From contig NZ_JBNXUO010000014.1 of assembly GCF_050563535.1 (NCBI RefSeq), positions 1 to 64,000 of the forward strand: a DNA stretch of 64,000 nt. Reading direction: 5' to 3'. The position numbers and the translations under genes are program-made. Positions 34,791-43,768 of the stretch are shown piece by piece. The stretch is from Falsiroseomonas sp050563535. GTDB taxonomy: Bacteria > Pseudomonadota > Alphaproteobacteria > Acetobacterales > Acetobacteraceae. The notes beneath the pieces were generated by a model. The model made no database searches, had not been told where the DNA came from, and saw only the letters and a program-made list of their open reading frames with translations. Each line of letters begins with the position of its first letter. Positions within the stretch are counted from its first letter, which is position 1.

Positions 34791-37700
34791 ATGCGCCTCT
34801 ACGACATCCCCGCGCATCTCCCCTTCCTCGACTGCCTCGCGGCGGGCGTGCTGGAGGGGATGCGCGACCGGCCGCCGGAGGCGCTGGCGCGCGCCACCAT
34901 CCTGCTGCCGACGCGCCGTTCCGCCCGCGCCCTGCGCGACGCCTTCCTGCGCGAGGCCGGCCACGCCGCGCTGCTGCTGCCGCGGATGCGCGCGCTGGCG
35001 GGGCTGTCGACCGAGGATGCGGACGAGCTTGCGCTGCCCTCCCTGCTCGACCTGCCGCCGGCGGTGCCCGCACTCACCCGCCAGGCGGTGCTGACCGGCT
35101 ATGTCATGCGCCAGCCGCGCCGCTTCGGCGGCCCCGCCACGCCGGAACAGGCCTGGCAGCTGGCCGGCGAACTCGGCCGCCTGTTCGACGAGGTGGCGCT
35201 GGAGGAGACCGACCCCGCCCTTCTCGCCAGCGGCGACCCGCTGACCTTCGCCGAGGCCTGGCTTGCGCGGCTGGAGACGCTGGTGCCGGAGGAGCAGGCG
35301 ACGCACTGGCAGATCACCGTCGCCTTCCTGCGCGGCGTCGCGCAGCAATGGGTGGGCTGGCTGACGGAGCAGGGGCTTCTCGACATCGGGCTGCGCCGCG
35401 TGCTGGCGCTGCGCGCCCAGGCGCGCGCCTGGCAGGACGACCCGCCGGCGGACCCGGTGATCGCGGCGGGCATCGGCGTCGGCGGCACCATCCCCGCGGC
35501 GGTGGAGCTGCTGAAGGTGGTCGCCGCGCTGCCGCAGGGCTGCGTCGTGCTGCACGGGCTCGACCGCCGCGCGCTGGGGCGCGTCTGGGCGGCGGTGAAG
35601 GACGCGCCGACGCATCCCCTGTCGTCCCAGGCGCGGCTGCTGGAGGCGATGGAGGCGGACAACACCCGCATCCTCCGCTGGCCGGGCTGCGCCGCCGTGG
35701 CCACCCATCCGGTGCCCGAGGCCCGCGCCGCCCTGCTGGAGATGGCGCTGCGCCCGCCCGAGGGCATGGAGCCCTGGAGCCGGCCGGAGCCCGAGACCTG
35801 GCGCGCCGGCCTGCCCGGCCTGCAGCTCCTCGCCGCGCCCGACGGGCAGGCGGAAGCCGCCGCCGTCGCGCTGCTGCTGCGCGAGGCGCTGGAGCGGCCG
35901 GGCGCGCGCGCCGCGCTCGTCACGCCCGACCGCGACCTGGCGCGGCGCGTCTCGGCCGAGCTGACGCGGCACGGCATCCTCGCCGACGACAGCGCGGGCG
36001 AGGGGCTCGGCACCACGCCCGCCGGCGCCTTCCTGCGCCTGGTCGCGCGCATGGTGGCGGAGGATTTCGCGCCGGTGCCGACGCTCGCCGCGCTGAAGCA
36101 TCCGCTCTGCGCCGCGGGGATGGAGCGCGACGCCTGGCTCGCCGCCATCCGGCTGCTGGAACGCCGCGCGCTGCGCGGGCCGCGGCCCATGGGCGGGCTC
36201 GGCGGCCTGCGCCGCGCCGCCATCGCCGGCCTGCGGGAGGAGGCGCTGGCGCGCGTGCTCCTCGCCCTCGATGCGCTGGACGCCGCGCTCGGCGACTTCG
36301 CCGCGCTGTCGGGCGCCCGCCCGCCGGCCGACCTGCTGGATGCGCACATGGCGGCGGCCGAGGCGCTGGCCGCGACGCCGGCCCGCCCCGGCGGGCTCCG
36401 GCTCTATGCCGGGGAGGAGGGGGAGGTGCTGGCCAACCACCTGGCCGACCTGGCGCCGGCCATGGCGCGGCTGCCGCCGCTCGACGCCCGCGCCTGGCCC
36501 GCGATGTTCGACGCGGCGCTGGAAGGGGTCGCCGCGCGCACGCGCCGCACCGCGCGCGGGCGCGACCTGGCGGCGCATCCGCGGGTCGAGATCCTCGGCC
36601 TGCTGGAAGCGCGGCTGCTGTCCTTCGACCGCGTCGTGCTCGGCGCGCTGGACGAGACGGTGTGGCCGCTCGCCACCGATCCCGGCCCGTGGATGAGCCG
36701 GCCGATGCGCGCCCAGTTCGGCCTGCCGGAGCCGGAGGCGCGGATCGGGCGCGTCTGCATGGACTTCCTGCTCTCGGCCTGCGCGGCGCCGGACGCCATC
36801 CTCTCCCGCGCCGCGCGGCGGGGCGGCGCGCCGACCGTGCCGGCGCGCTGGCTCACCCGGATCGAGACCTTCCTGTCCGGCCAGGCGCTGGCCCTGCCGC
36901 GCAGCGAGGCCGCGCGCTGGGCCGCGGCGCTGGACCAGCCCGCCGCCCCGCCGCAGCCGGTCCAGCGCCCGGCGCCCGTGCCGCCGCGGCACATGCGCCC
37001 CGACGCGATCAGCGTGACGGAGGTGCCGGAACTGCTGGCCGACCCCTACGCCTTCTACGCGAAGCGCATCCTGCGGCTGCGCGCGCTCGACCCGCTCGAT
37101 GCCGATGTCGGCGCGCTCGACTACGGGCAGATCGTGCATGGCGCGCTGGCCGCCTTCGTCAACCGCATCGGCGCGGCGCCCGGCGGCTGGCCGGGCGGGG
37201 AGGAGGCGGGGGCGATCTGGGCCGAGGCGGCGGAAGCCGCGCTCGCCGCGCAGGGGCCGCGCCCGGCGCTGGCGGCCTTCTGGCGCCCGCGGCTCGCCCG
37301 CATCGGCGCCTTCGTCATCGCCGAGGAGGCGAAGCTGCGGGAAGGCGGGCACATCGCCGCCTCCTTCACCGAACGCAAGGGCGAATGGGTGCTGAAGCGC
37401 CCGCGCGGCGAGGTGGTGCTGAAGGCGCGCGCCGACCGCATCGACCGCCTCGGCGATGGCAGCCTGATGGTGCTGGACTACAAGACCGGCAGCGTGCCGA
37501 ACGAGGCGGCGCTGCTGGACGGCACCGCGCCGCAGCTGCCGCTCGAAGCCGCCATGGCGCTGCGCGGCGCCTTCGAGGGCGTGCCCGTGGCGCCGGTGCG
37601 CGCGCTGACCTATTGGCGCCTGACCGGCGGGCAGGAGCCGGGCGAGGTGAAGCCGATGATGGCCGAGGCCGAGGACGTGGAGCGCGTGGCGGAGGACTCG

Positions 37701-37853
37701 CTCGACCGGCTCGGCCGGCTGGTGGACCGATTCCTGCTGGGCGACGCCGCCTTCCCCGCCCGCCCGCATCCCGCCCGCGCGCCGAAGGGCGGCGACTTCG
37801 ACCACCTCGCCCGCATCGCCGAATGGGCGCATGCCGAGGACGACGCGGAATGA
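34791..37853 (+). CDS. addB: AddAB double-strand-break repair nuclease, AddB subunit
   Basis: 1020 residues, alphaproteobacterial AddB size. The N terminus MRLYDIPAHLPFLDCLAAGV and ILLPTRRSARALRDAFL mark the degenerate helicase-like domain; EILGLLEARLLSFDRVVLGA is a conserved AddB block. The C-terminal RecB-family nuclease core has LDYKTGSVPNEAALL after KARADRIDRLGDGSLMV. With AddA it unwinds and resects double-strand ends for RecA loading. Overlaps addA by ATGA. Confidence 0.94.
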   Translation: MRLYDIPAHLPFLDCLAAGVLEGMRDRPPEALARATILLPTRRSARALRDAFLREAGHAALLLPRMRALAGLSTEDADELALPSLLDLPPAVPALTRQAVLTGYVMRQPRRFGGPATPEQAWQLAGELGRLFDEVALEETDPALLASGDPLTFAEAWLARLETLVPEEQATHWQITVAFLRGVAQQWVGWLTEQGLLDIGLRRVLALRAQARAWQDDPPADPVIAAGIGVGGTIPAAVELLKVVAALPQGCVVLHGLDRRALGRVWAAVKDAPTHPLSSQARLLEAMEADNTRILRWPGCAAVATHPVPEARAALLEMALRPPEGMEPWSRPEPETWRAGLPGLQLLAAPDGQAEAAAVALLLREALERPGARAALVTPDRDLARRVSAELTRHGILADDSAGEGLGTTPAGAFLRLVARMVAEDFAPVPTLAALKHPLCAAGMERDAWLAAIRLLERRALRGPRPMGGLGGLRRAAIAGLREEALARVLLALDALDAALGDFAALSGARPPADLLDAHMAAAEALAATPARPGGLRLYAGEEGEVLANHLADLAPAMARLPPLDARAWPAMFDAALEGVAARTRRTARGRDLAAHPRVEILGLLEARLLSFDRVVLGALDETVWPLATDPGPWMSRPMRAQFGLPEPEARIGRVCMDFLLSACAAPDAILSRAARRGGAPTVPARWLTRIETFLSGQALALPRSEAARWAAALDQPAAPPQPVQRPAPVPPRHMRPDAISVTEVPELLADPYAFYAKRILRLRALDPLDADVGALDYGQIVHGALAAFVNRIGAAPGGWPGGEEAGAIWAEAAEAALAAQGPRPALAAFWRPRLARIGAFVIAEEAKLREGGHIAASFTERKGEWVLKRPRGEVVLKARADRIDRLGDGSLMVLDYKTGSVPNEAALLDGTAPQLPLEAAMALRGAFEGVPVAPVRALTYWRLTGGQEPGEVKPMMAEAEDVERVAEDSLDRLGRLVDRFLLGDAAFPARPHPARAPKGGDFDHLARIAEWAHAEDDAE

Positions 37854-40800
37854 ACCTGCCGCTTTCCCCCCGCCAGGAAGCGGAATTCGAGCAGGGGCGC
37901 GCCTCGGACCCCGCCATCTCCGCCTGGGTGGGCGCCTCGGCGGGGTCGGGCAAGACGAAGGTGCTGACCGACCGCGTGCTGCGGCTGCTGCTTGCGCCCG
38001 GCACGCGGGCCAACGCCATCCTCTGCCTCACCTTCACCAAGGCCGCCGCGGCGGAGATGGCGACGCGGCTGGCGCGGGAGCTCGGCCGCTGGGCGGTGGA
38101 GCCGGAGGCGAAGCTGGCCGAACGGCTCTCCGCCCTGCTCGGCCGCGCGCCGGAACGGGAGGACATCGCGGCGGCGCGCGGGCTGTTCGCGCGCGTGCTG
38201 GAACTGCCGGGCGGGATGCGGATCAGCACCATCCACGCCTTCTGCCAGTCCCTGCTGCGCGCCTTCCCGCTGGAAGCCGGCCTCGCGCCGCAATTCGGCG
38301 TGGTGGAGGACAGCGACGCCGCCGCCCTGCTGGCCGATGCGCGGGAGGAGGTGCTGGCCGGCCCGCTCACCCCGCGCGACGCGCTGGAATCGCTGGCCAG
38401 CCTGGTGCCACCCGACGCCTTCGCGAAGCTCGTCGCCGCGCTCACGCAGGACCGCGAGAAGCTCGGCGCCGCGCTGCGCGCGACGGCGAGCCTGGACGGG
38501 CTCTGCGGCGCCATCGCGCGGCATCTCGGCCTGCCCGACGGCGCGCATGAGGGCGCGCTGGTGGCCGAGGCGGCGGAAGCGGTGGTGCACGAGGCGGAGA
38601 TCGCCGCCCGCCTCCTGGAAGCCAGCCGCAACGCCAACGACAAGGCGCGCGGCACCGCCATCCTCCGCTGGCTGGAACTGCACCCCGCGCTGCGCGCCGC
38701 GCGGTGGGAGCAGTGGGCCGACATCTTCCTGACGAAGGAAGGCACGCCCCGCGCGCGGCTCGGCACCAAGGACATCGGCCCGCGCCAGTCCGAATGCCTG
38801 GGCATCCTCCTGCGGGAGGCGGAGCGCGTCGCCGCGGTGGAGGGCAGCCGCCGGGCCACGCGGCTGCTGGCCGCGACGCGCGCGCTGCTCGGCCTCGGCG
38901 CGCCGGTGCTGGCGGGCTACCAGGCGCGCAAGCAGGCACGCGGGCTGATGGACTACGACGACCTGATCCTCGCCGCGCAGCGCGTGCTGGAGGATCCGGG
39001 CAGCGCCTGGGTGCTCTACAAGCTCGATGGCGGGCTCGACCACGTCCTGCTGGACGAGGCGCAGGACAGCAACAAGGCGCAATGGGGCATCGCCGCCGCG
39101 CTGACGGAGGAATTCTTCGCGGGACAGGGCGTCGAGCGCCGGCGCGAGGGCGCGGCGCCGCGCACGGTCTTCGCGGTGGGCGACATCAAGCAGTCCATCT
39201 ACGGCTTCCAGGGCGCGGACGCCGCGGGCTTCGGGCGCTGGAAGCGGCATTTCGCCACCGGCTGCGCGGCGCTGGGGGCGGAATTGCGGGACGTGCAGCT
39301 GAAGGTGTCCTTCCGCTCCACCGCGCCGGTCCTCGCCCTGGTCGATTCCGTCTTCGCCGCGGGCGCGGCGCGCGCGGGCGTGGTGGACGGCACGGACGAA
39401 TTGCTGCACCGCCCGGACCGCGTGGGCCATGCCGGCTGCGTCGAGATCTGGCCGATGCTGGAAGGCATCCCCGCCGAGCCGCCGCCCGCCTGGGAGGTGC
39501 CGGAGACACCGGAGCGCGCCGCCGGCGCCGATGCCCAGCTGGCGGAAGCGATCGCCGCGCGCATCGCCCACTGGCTCGACAGCGGGGAGATGCTGCCCTC
39601 GCGCGGGAGGCCGATGCGCGCGGGCGACATCCTGATCCTGGTCCGCAAGCGCACCGGCGGGCTGGTGCCGCGGCTGGTGCGCGCGCTGAAGGAACGCAAG
39701 GTCGCGGTCGGCGGCGCCGACCGCATCCGGCTCGCCGAGCAGATCGCGGTGCAGGACCTCCTCGCGCTCGCCGACGTGCTGCTGCTGCCCGAGGACGACC
39801 TGCAACTGGCCGCGGTGCTGAAATCCCCGCTCGTCGGGCTGGGGGAGGAGGCGCTGCTGGCGCTGGCGCATGACCGCCCCGGCAGCCTGTGGTCGCGCCT
39901 GGCGCAGGAACGCGGGCGCGACACGCCGGAAGGCCGCGCGGCGGACTGGATCGCGGCGCTGATGGGCCGCGCCGACCTGGTGACGCCGCATGCGCTGCTG
40001 GCCGAGGTGCTGGGCGAGCATGGCGGGCGGGCGAAGCTGCTGGCGCGGCTCGGCCCCGATGCGGCGGACCCGCTGGACGAGATGCTGAACGCCGCGCTCG
40101 ATCACGAGAGGCGCAACCCGCCGAGCCTGCAGGCCTTCGTGCAGTGGCTGCGGCGCGGCGGCGCGGAGGTGAAGCGCGAGCAGGAAGGCGCATCCGACTC
40201 CGTCCGCATCATGACGGTGCACGGCGCCAAGGGATTGCAGGCGCCGGTGGTGATCCTGCCCGACACCGTCGGCACCGGGCGCGACGACCGGTCCGTCCGC
40301 TGGCACGAACGCGACGGCGCGCCGCCGCTGCCCTTCTGGGCCCCCAACAAGGACCACCACGCGCCCGCCTTCTCCGAGTTGCTGGAGGAGGAGAAGCGCC
40401 GGCGCGCGGAGGAGGAGCACCGCCTGCTCTACGTGGCGCTGACCCGCGCCGAGGACCGGCTGCTGGTCTGCGGCTGGCAGCGCAAGCGCCCGACGAAGCG
40501 CGACTGGCCCGAGGGCTGCTGGTACGACCTGGTGCATGAGGGGTTCGGCCGGCTCGGCGCCGCGCGGCATGATTTCGACCATGTCGGCTTCGGCGCCCCG
40601 CCCGATTGCGCCTTCGCCACCGCGTCCCTGCTGCGGCACGAATGCCGGCAGGACGCCCCGCCCCGCCCCGACGGCCGCGATGCCCCGCCGCCGGCCGCGG
40701 CCGACGTGCCGGGCTGGGCGCACCGCCCCGCGCCCGCCGAGGCGGCGGAGGACGGGCTCACCCCCTCCGCCATCCCCGCCGAGGACGAGACGCCGGCCGC

Positions 40801-41332
40801 CGCCCCGCATGGCGGCGCCGACCCCGGCGGGCGGCGCTTCCGCCGCGGGCGGATCGTCCATGCCCTGTTGCAGCACCTGCCTGACCGCGCGCCGGACGGG
40901 CGGGAGGCGGCGGCGCGCGCCTTCCTCGCCCGCCCCGGCCACGGCCTGACGGAAGCCGAGCAGGCGGAGACGCTGGCCGAGGTGCTGGCCCTGCTGGCCG
41001 AGCCCGCCATCGCCGCCGCCTTCGGCCCGGGCAGCCTGGCGGAAGCGCCCATCGCCGGGCGCATCGGCAGCCGCCTGGTCAGCGGGCAGGTGGACCGCCT
41101 GGTGGTGACGCCCGGCCGCGTGACCGTGCTGGACTACAAGACCAACCGCCCCCCGCCGCAGAGCCTCGACGGCGTGCCGGCGATCTACCTGCGGCAGATG
41201 GCGGCCTACCGCGCCGTGCTGCGGCTGGCCTTCCCGGGGCGGGAGGTGGATTGCGCGCTGGTCTGGACCTATGGGGCACGACTGATGCCGCTGCCGCCGG
41301 AGCTGCTCGACCTCCATGCGCCGGCTGCATGA
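37850..41332 (+). CDS. addA: AddAB double-strand-break repair helicase-nuclease, AddA subunit
   Basis: 1160 residues. UvrD-like helicase with Walker A GASAGSGKTKVLTDRVLRLL at about 29-36, motif Ia LTFTKAAAAEMATRL, Walker B LLDEAQDSNKAQW, motif III FAVGDIKQSIYGFQGADAA, and motif VI LLYVALTRAEDRLLVCG. The C-terminal nuclease domain carries VLDYKTNRPPP near residue 1095. The ATG overlaps the addB stop. A 110-bp gap with its own promoter separates it from trxA. Confidence 0.96.
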   Translation: MNLPLSPRQEAEFEQGRASDPAISAWVGASAGSGKTKVLTDRVLRLLLAPGTRANAILCLTFTKAAAAEMATRLARELGRWAVEPEAKLAERLSALLGRAPEREDIAAARGLFARVLELPGGMRISTIHAFCQSLLRAFPLEAGLAPQFGVVEDSDAAALLADAREEVLAGPLTPRDALESLASLVPPDAFAKLVAALTQDREKLGAALRATASLDGLCGAIARHLGLPDGAHEGALVAEAAEAVVHEAEIAARLLEASRNANDKARGTAILRWLELHPALRAARWEQWADIFLTKEGTPRARLGTKDIGPRQSECLGILLREAERVAAVEGSRRATRLLAATRALLGLGAPVLAGYQARKQARGLMDYDDLILAAQRVLEDPGSAWVLYKLDGGLDHVLLDEAQDSNKAQWGIAAALTEEFFAGQGVERRREGAAPRTVFAVGDIKQSIYGFQGADAAGFGRWKRHFATGCAALGAELRDVQLKVSFRSTAPVLALVDSVFAAGAARAGVVDGTDELLHRPDRVGHAGCVEIWPMLEGIPAEPPPAWEVPETPERAAGADAQLAEAIAARIAHWLDSGEMLPSRGRPMRAGDILILVRKRTGGLVPRLVRALKERKVAVGGADRIRLAEQIAVQDLLALADVLLLPEDDLQLAAVLKSPLVGLGEEALLALAHDRPGSLWSRLAQERGRDTPEGRAADWIAALMGRADLVTPHALLAEVLGEHGGRAKLLARLGPDAADPLDEMLNAALDHERRNPPSLQAFVQWLRRGGAEVKREQEGASDSVRIMTVHGAKGLQAPVVILPDTVGTGRDDRSVRWHERDGAPPLPFWAPNKDHHAPAFSELLEEEKRRRAEEEHRLLYVALTRAEDRLLVCGWQRKRPTKRDWPEGCWYDLVHEGFGRLGAARHDFDHVGFGAPPDCAFATASLLRHECRQDAPPRPDGRDAPPPAAADVPGWAHRPAPAEAAEDGLTPSAIPAEDETPAAAPHGGADPGGRRFRRGRIVHALLQHLPDRAPDGREAAARAFLARPGHGLTEAEQAETLAEVLALLAEPAIAAAFGPGSLAEAPIAGRIGSRLVSGQVDRLVVTPGRVTVLDYKTNRPPPQSLDGVPAIYLRQMAAYRAVLRLAFPGREVDCALVWTYGARLMPLPPELLDLHAPAA

Positions 41333-41363
41333 CAGGCGGCGCCGCCCCCCGGAACTTGCTTGC

Positions 41364-41392
41364 TTGACCCGGCCCGGACCCGCCACGATCTT
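41364..41392 (+). promoter_or_regulatory. Likely sigma-70-type promoter for trxA
   Basis: TTGACC at 41364-41369, 17-bp spacer, GATCTT at 41387-41392, 50 bp before the trxA ATG. The -35 is near consensus; the -10 matches only in part, as is common in GC-rich alphaproteobacteria. Confidence 0.4.
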
Positions 41393-41442
41393 GCCATCCA
41401 TCGCCGGGGCCCCCGCCCCGGCCGGATGGAGTCCCCCCGAAG

Positions 41443-41772
41443 ATGAGCGAACTGACCAAGGCCGTCACCGATGACAGCTTCAAGCAGGACGTGCTGGAGG
41501 CGCCCGGCCCGGTGCTCGTGGATTTCTGGGCGGAGTGGTGCGGCCCCTGCCGGATGGTGGCGCCGATCCTCGACGAGATCGCCAAGGAGTACCAGGGCAG
41601 GCTGACCGTCGCGAAGGTGAACATCGACGACAACCCGATGACGCCGAACGACTACGCGGTGCGCGGCATCCCGACGATGATCCTGTTCAAGGACGGCAAG
41701 CCGGTGGACACCAAGGTCGGCGCCCTGCCGCGCAGCGCCATGAAGGACTGGGTGGCGTCCAAGGTCGGGTAA
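41443..41772 (+). CDS. trxA: Thioredoxin
   Basis: 109 residues, cytoplasmic disulphide reductase. Active site WAEWCGPCRMV with C33 and C36, cis-proline P77 in GIPTMILF, and the conserved KVNIDDNP strand. No signal peptide. Position after addA is common in alphaproteobacteria. Note WAEWCGPC, a standard variant. RBS is weak; the ATG at 41443 gives the canonical length. Confidence 0.96.
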   Translation: MSELTKAVTDDSFKQDVLEAPGPVLVDFWAEWCGPCRMVAPILDEIAKEYQGRLTVAKVNIDDNPMTPNDYAVRGIPTMILFKDGKPVDTKVGALPRSAMKDWVASKVG

Positions 41773-41829
41773 GCCCGGCGTGACCGGCGCGGCGCTGGAA
41801 GGCCGCGCCGCGCCCACCATCTGCGGCCC

Positions 41830-42960
41830 ATGCGCCGCATCCTGACCGCCCTCCTCGCCCTGGCCCTCCCCACCCTCGCCGCCGCGCAGGAGGGCGAGGT
41901 GGTGCGGAGCGAGGCGGCGAGTTTCCGCCTGACCACCTTCGCCACCGGGCTCGAACGTCCCTGGGGCGCGGCGCTGCTGCCGGATGGGCGGCTGCTGGTC
42001 ACCGAAAGGCCCGGCCGCCTGCGGGTGGTGGGCCGGGACGGCGCCGTCTCCGCCCCCCTCGGCGGCGTGCCGGAGGTGGAGGCGCGCGGCCAGGGCGGGC
42101 TGCTCGATGTCGCCCTCGCGCCCGATTTCGACCGCAGCCGGGAGGTCTATCTGTGCCAGGCCATGCTGGTGCAGGGCGGCGCGCTGACGCGGCTGGTGCG
42201 GGCGCGGCTCTCGCCCGACGCGGCGGCGCTGGAAGGCACGACGCCGCTGCTGGACGCGACGCCGCCGCAGGCCTCGGGCCGCAACCACTATGGCTGCCGC
42301 ATCGCCTTCGGGCGGGACGGCGCGCTCTACCTCTCGACCGGCGACCGCTACGAGGTGAAGGAACGCGCGCAGCGCCTGGACGACCTGGCGGGCAAGGTGC
42401 TGCGCCTGTCGCGCGACGGGCGGGCGCTGGCGGACAACCCCTTCGTGGGCCGCGGGGGCGCGCGGCCCGAGATCTTCAGCTACGGCCACCGCAACCCGCA
42501 GGGCCTCGCGCTCAACCCCTGGACCGGCACCCTGTGGGAGGCCGAGTTCGGCGCCCGCGGCGGGGACGAGGTGAACCTGCTGCACCCCGGGCGCAACTAT
42601 GGCTGGCCGGTGGTCAGCCATGGCGTGGACTACGACCGCAGCCCGATCGGCACCGGGCGGGCCACCGCGCCGGGGATCGAGGACCCGATCCACCACTGGA
42701 CGCCCTCGGTCAGCCCCTCCGGCATCGCCTTCTATGACGGGGAGGCCTTCCCGGGCTGGCGGGGCAGCCTGTTTCTCGCGGCCCTGAACCCGCCCGGCCT
42801 GGTGCGGCTGACGACGGAGGGCGACCGCGTGACGGGCGAGGAACGGCTGCTGTTCGACCGCCGCATCCGCATGCGCGACGTGATCGTCGCCGCCGACGGC
42901 GCGCTGCTGGTGCTGACCGACGAGTCCCGCGGCCGCATCCTGCGCCTCGCGCCGCCCTGA
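41830..42960 (+). CDS. Secreted PQQ-dependent soluble sugar dehydrogenase-like beta-propeller
   Basis: 376 residues. Signal peptide ending PTLAAAQ. The mature part is a six-bladed propeller of the sGDH/YliI (Asd) family: GLERPWGAALLPDGRLLVTE, QGGLLDVALAPDF, then CRIAFGRDGALYLSTGDR, FSYGHRNPQGLALNPWTGTL and GRNYGWPVVSHGVDY. Oxidises aldose sugars in the periplasm in characterised relatives. PQQ synthesis genes are not in the window. Starts 57 bp after trxA. Confidence 0.9.
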   Translation: MRRILTALLALALPTLAAAQEGEVVRSEAASFRLTTFATGLERPWGAALLPDGRLLVTERPGRLRVVGRDGAVSAPLGGVPEVEARGQGGLLDVALAPDFDRSREVYLCQAMLVQGGALTRLVRARLSPDAAALEGTTPLLDATPPQASGRNHYGCRIAFGRDGALYLSTGDRYEVKERAQRLDDLAGKVLRLSRDGRALADNPFVGRGGARPEIFSYGHRNPQGLALNPWTGTLWEAEFGARGGDEVNLLHPGRNYGWPVVSHGVDYDRSPIGTGRATAPGIEDPIHHWTPSVSPSGIAFYDGEAFPGWRGSLFLAALNPPGLVRLTTEGDRVTGEERLLFDRRIRMRDVIVAADGALLVLTDESRGRILRLAPP

Positions 42961-43001
42961 GCGCCGCCGCCCTCCTCCGGGCCGGGGGAGGGCGGCGGCG
43001 C
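42961..43001. terminator. Bidirectional 15-bp perfect hairpin between converging genes
   Basis: Arms gcgccgccgccctcc (42961-42975) and ggagggcggcggcgc (42987-43001), 11-nt loop. It lies exactly between the sugar dehydrogenase stop and the FKBP stop. There is no T-run, so it is probably a structural 3' end or Rho-aided. Confidence 0.65.
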
Positions 43002-43008
43002 CGGGCCG

Positions 43009-43338
43009 TCAGCCGACGGCCAGCAGCTCCACCTCGAAGATCAGCATCGCGTTGGGCGGGATGACGCTGCCCGCGCCGCGCGCGCCATAGCCCAGCTCCG
43101 GCGGGATGGTCAGGCGGCGCTTGCCGCCCACCTTCATCCCGAGCACGCCCTTGTCCCAGCCCTGGATCACCTGGCCGGCGCCGAGGCGGAAGCGGAAGGG
43201 CTCGCCGCGGTCGAGCGAGCTGTCGAACTTCTTCCCCTTCTTGTCCGGCGCGTTCGGGTCGAACAGCCAGCCGGTGTAGTGGACCGTGACCGGGCCCGGG
43301 ACGGCTTCCGCGCCCTCGCCCACCGTGATGTCCGTCAT
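43009..43338 (-). CDS. FKBP-type peptidyl-prolyl isomerase
   Basis: 109 residues, one complete FKBP domain without a signal peptide: VTVHYTGWLFD, KKFDSSLDRGEPFRF, GQVIQGWDKGVLGMKVGGKR, then LTIPPELGYGARGAGSVIPP and FEVELL. The KKGKKFDSS insert is common in small cytoplasmic bacterial FKBPs. Converges with the sugar dehydrogenase. Confidence 0.93.
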   Translation of the reverse strand: MTDITVGEGAEAVPGPVTVHYTGWLFDPNAPDKKGKKFDSSLDRGEPFRFRLGAGQVIQGWDKGVLGMKVGGKRRLTIPPELGYGARGAGSVIPPNAMLIFEVELLAVG

Positions 43339-43415
43339 GCCTGCATCTCCCGCATGCTGTCCCGCCGCGCATCAAGCATGGCCGGCGGCGCGCCGCCACC
43401 CCGCGGGGGCGGCGC

Positions 43416-43733
43416 TCAGCGCATCCAGGGGCTGCGCTGCTGCGCGGGCGGGGGAAGCTGGAGGTAGAGGTCCGGCAGCGGCATGGCGGGCGGCGCGCCG
43501 GCGCCGGGCAGCGCCTCGCCGCAGGCGGGGCGCATCACGCCGCAATCCCAGCGATAGCCATCCTGCACGCCGGTCAGGCTGCCGCCGCGCTCGAACCGGC
43601 AGAGGCAGAGCTTGCCGGACATGCAGGCCACCGCCCCGGCCCAGCCGGCGCCGCAGACGGGCATCTGCTGCGCCGCCGCGGGGCGCGCGCCCGCCAGCAG
43701 GAGCAGCATCAGGAAGGGCAGGGCGCGCCGCAT
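43416..43733 (-). CDS. Small secreted Cys-rich protein beside DsbD
   Basis: 105 residues. Signal peptide LPFLMLLLLAGARPAAAQQ. The short mature part has six cysteines (MPVCGAGWAGAVACMSGKLC, LCRF, RWDCG, RPACG) and a Pro-rich tail, a pattern expected for a disulphide-bonded periplasmic protein. Family not recognised. It follows the dsbD-like gene by 35 bp on the same strand, so the two are probably co-expressed, and it may be a substrate or partner (inference). Confidence 0.72.
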   Translation of the reverse strand: MRRALPFLMLLLLAGARPAAAQQMPVCGAGWAGAVACMSGKLCLCRFERGGSLTGVQDGYRWDCGVMRPACGEALPGAGAPPAMPLPDLYLQLPPPAQQRSPWMR

Positions 43734-43768
43734 GGCGCCAGGATGGCGGGAGGGATGTGAACCCGGCG

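Noticed and set aside
37610..41401. Very long open frames antisense to real genes (for example about 1260 codons opposite addA, 1000 opposite secA)
   Set aside because: They arise from strong third-position GC bias; translations are low-complexity and lack family motifs, while the sense strand encodes well-known proteins.
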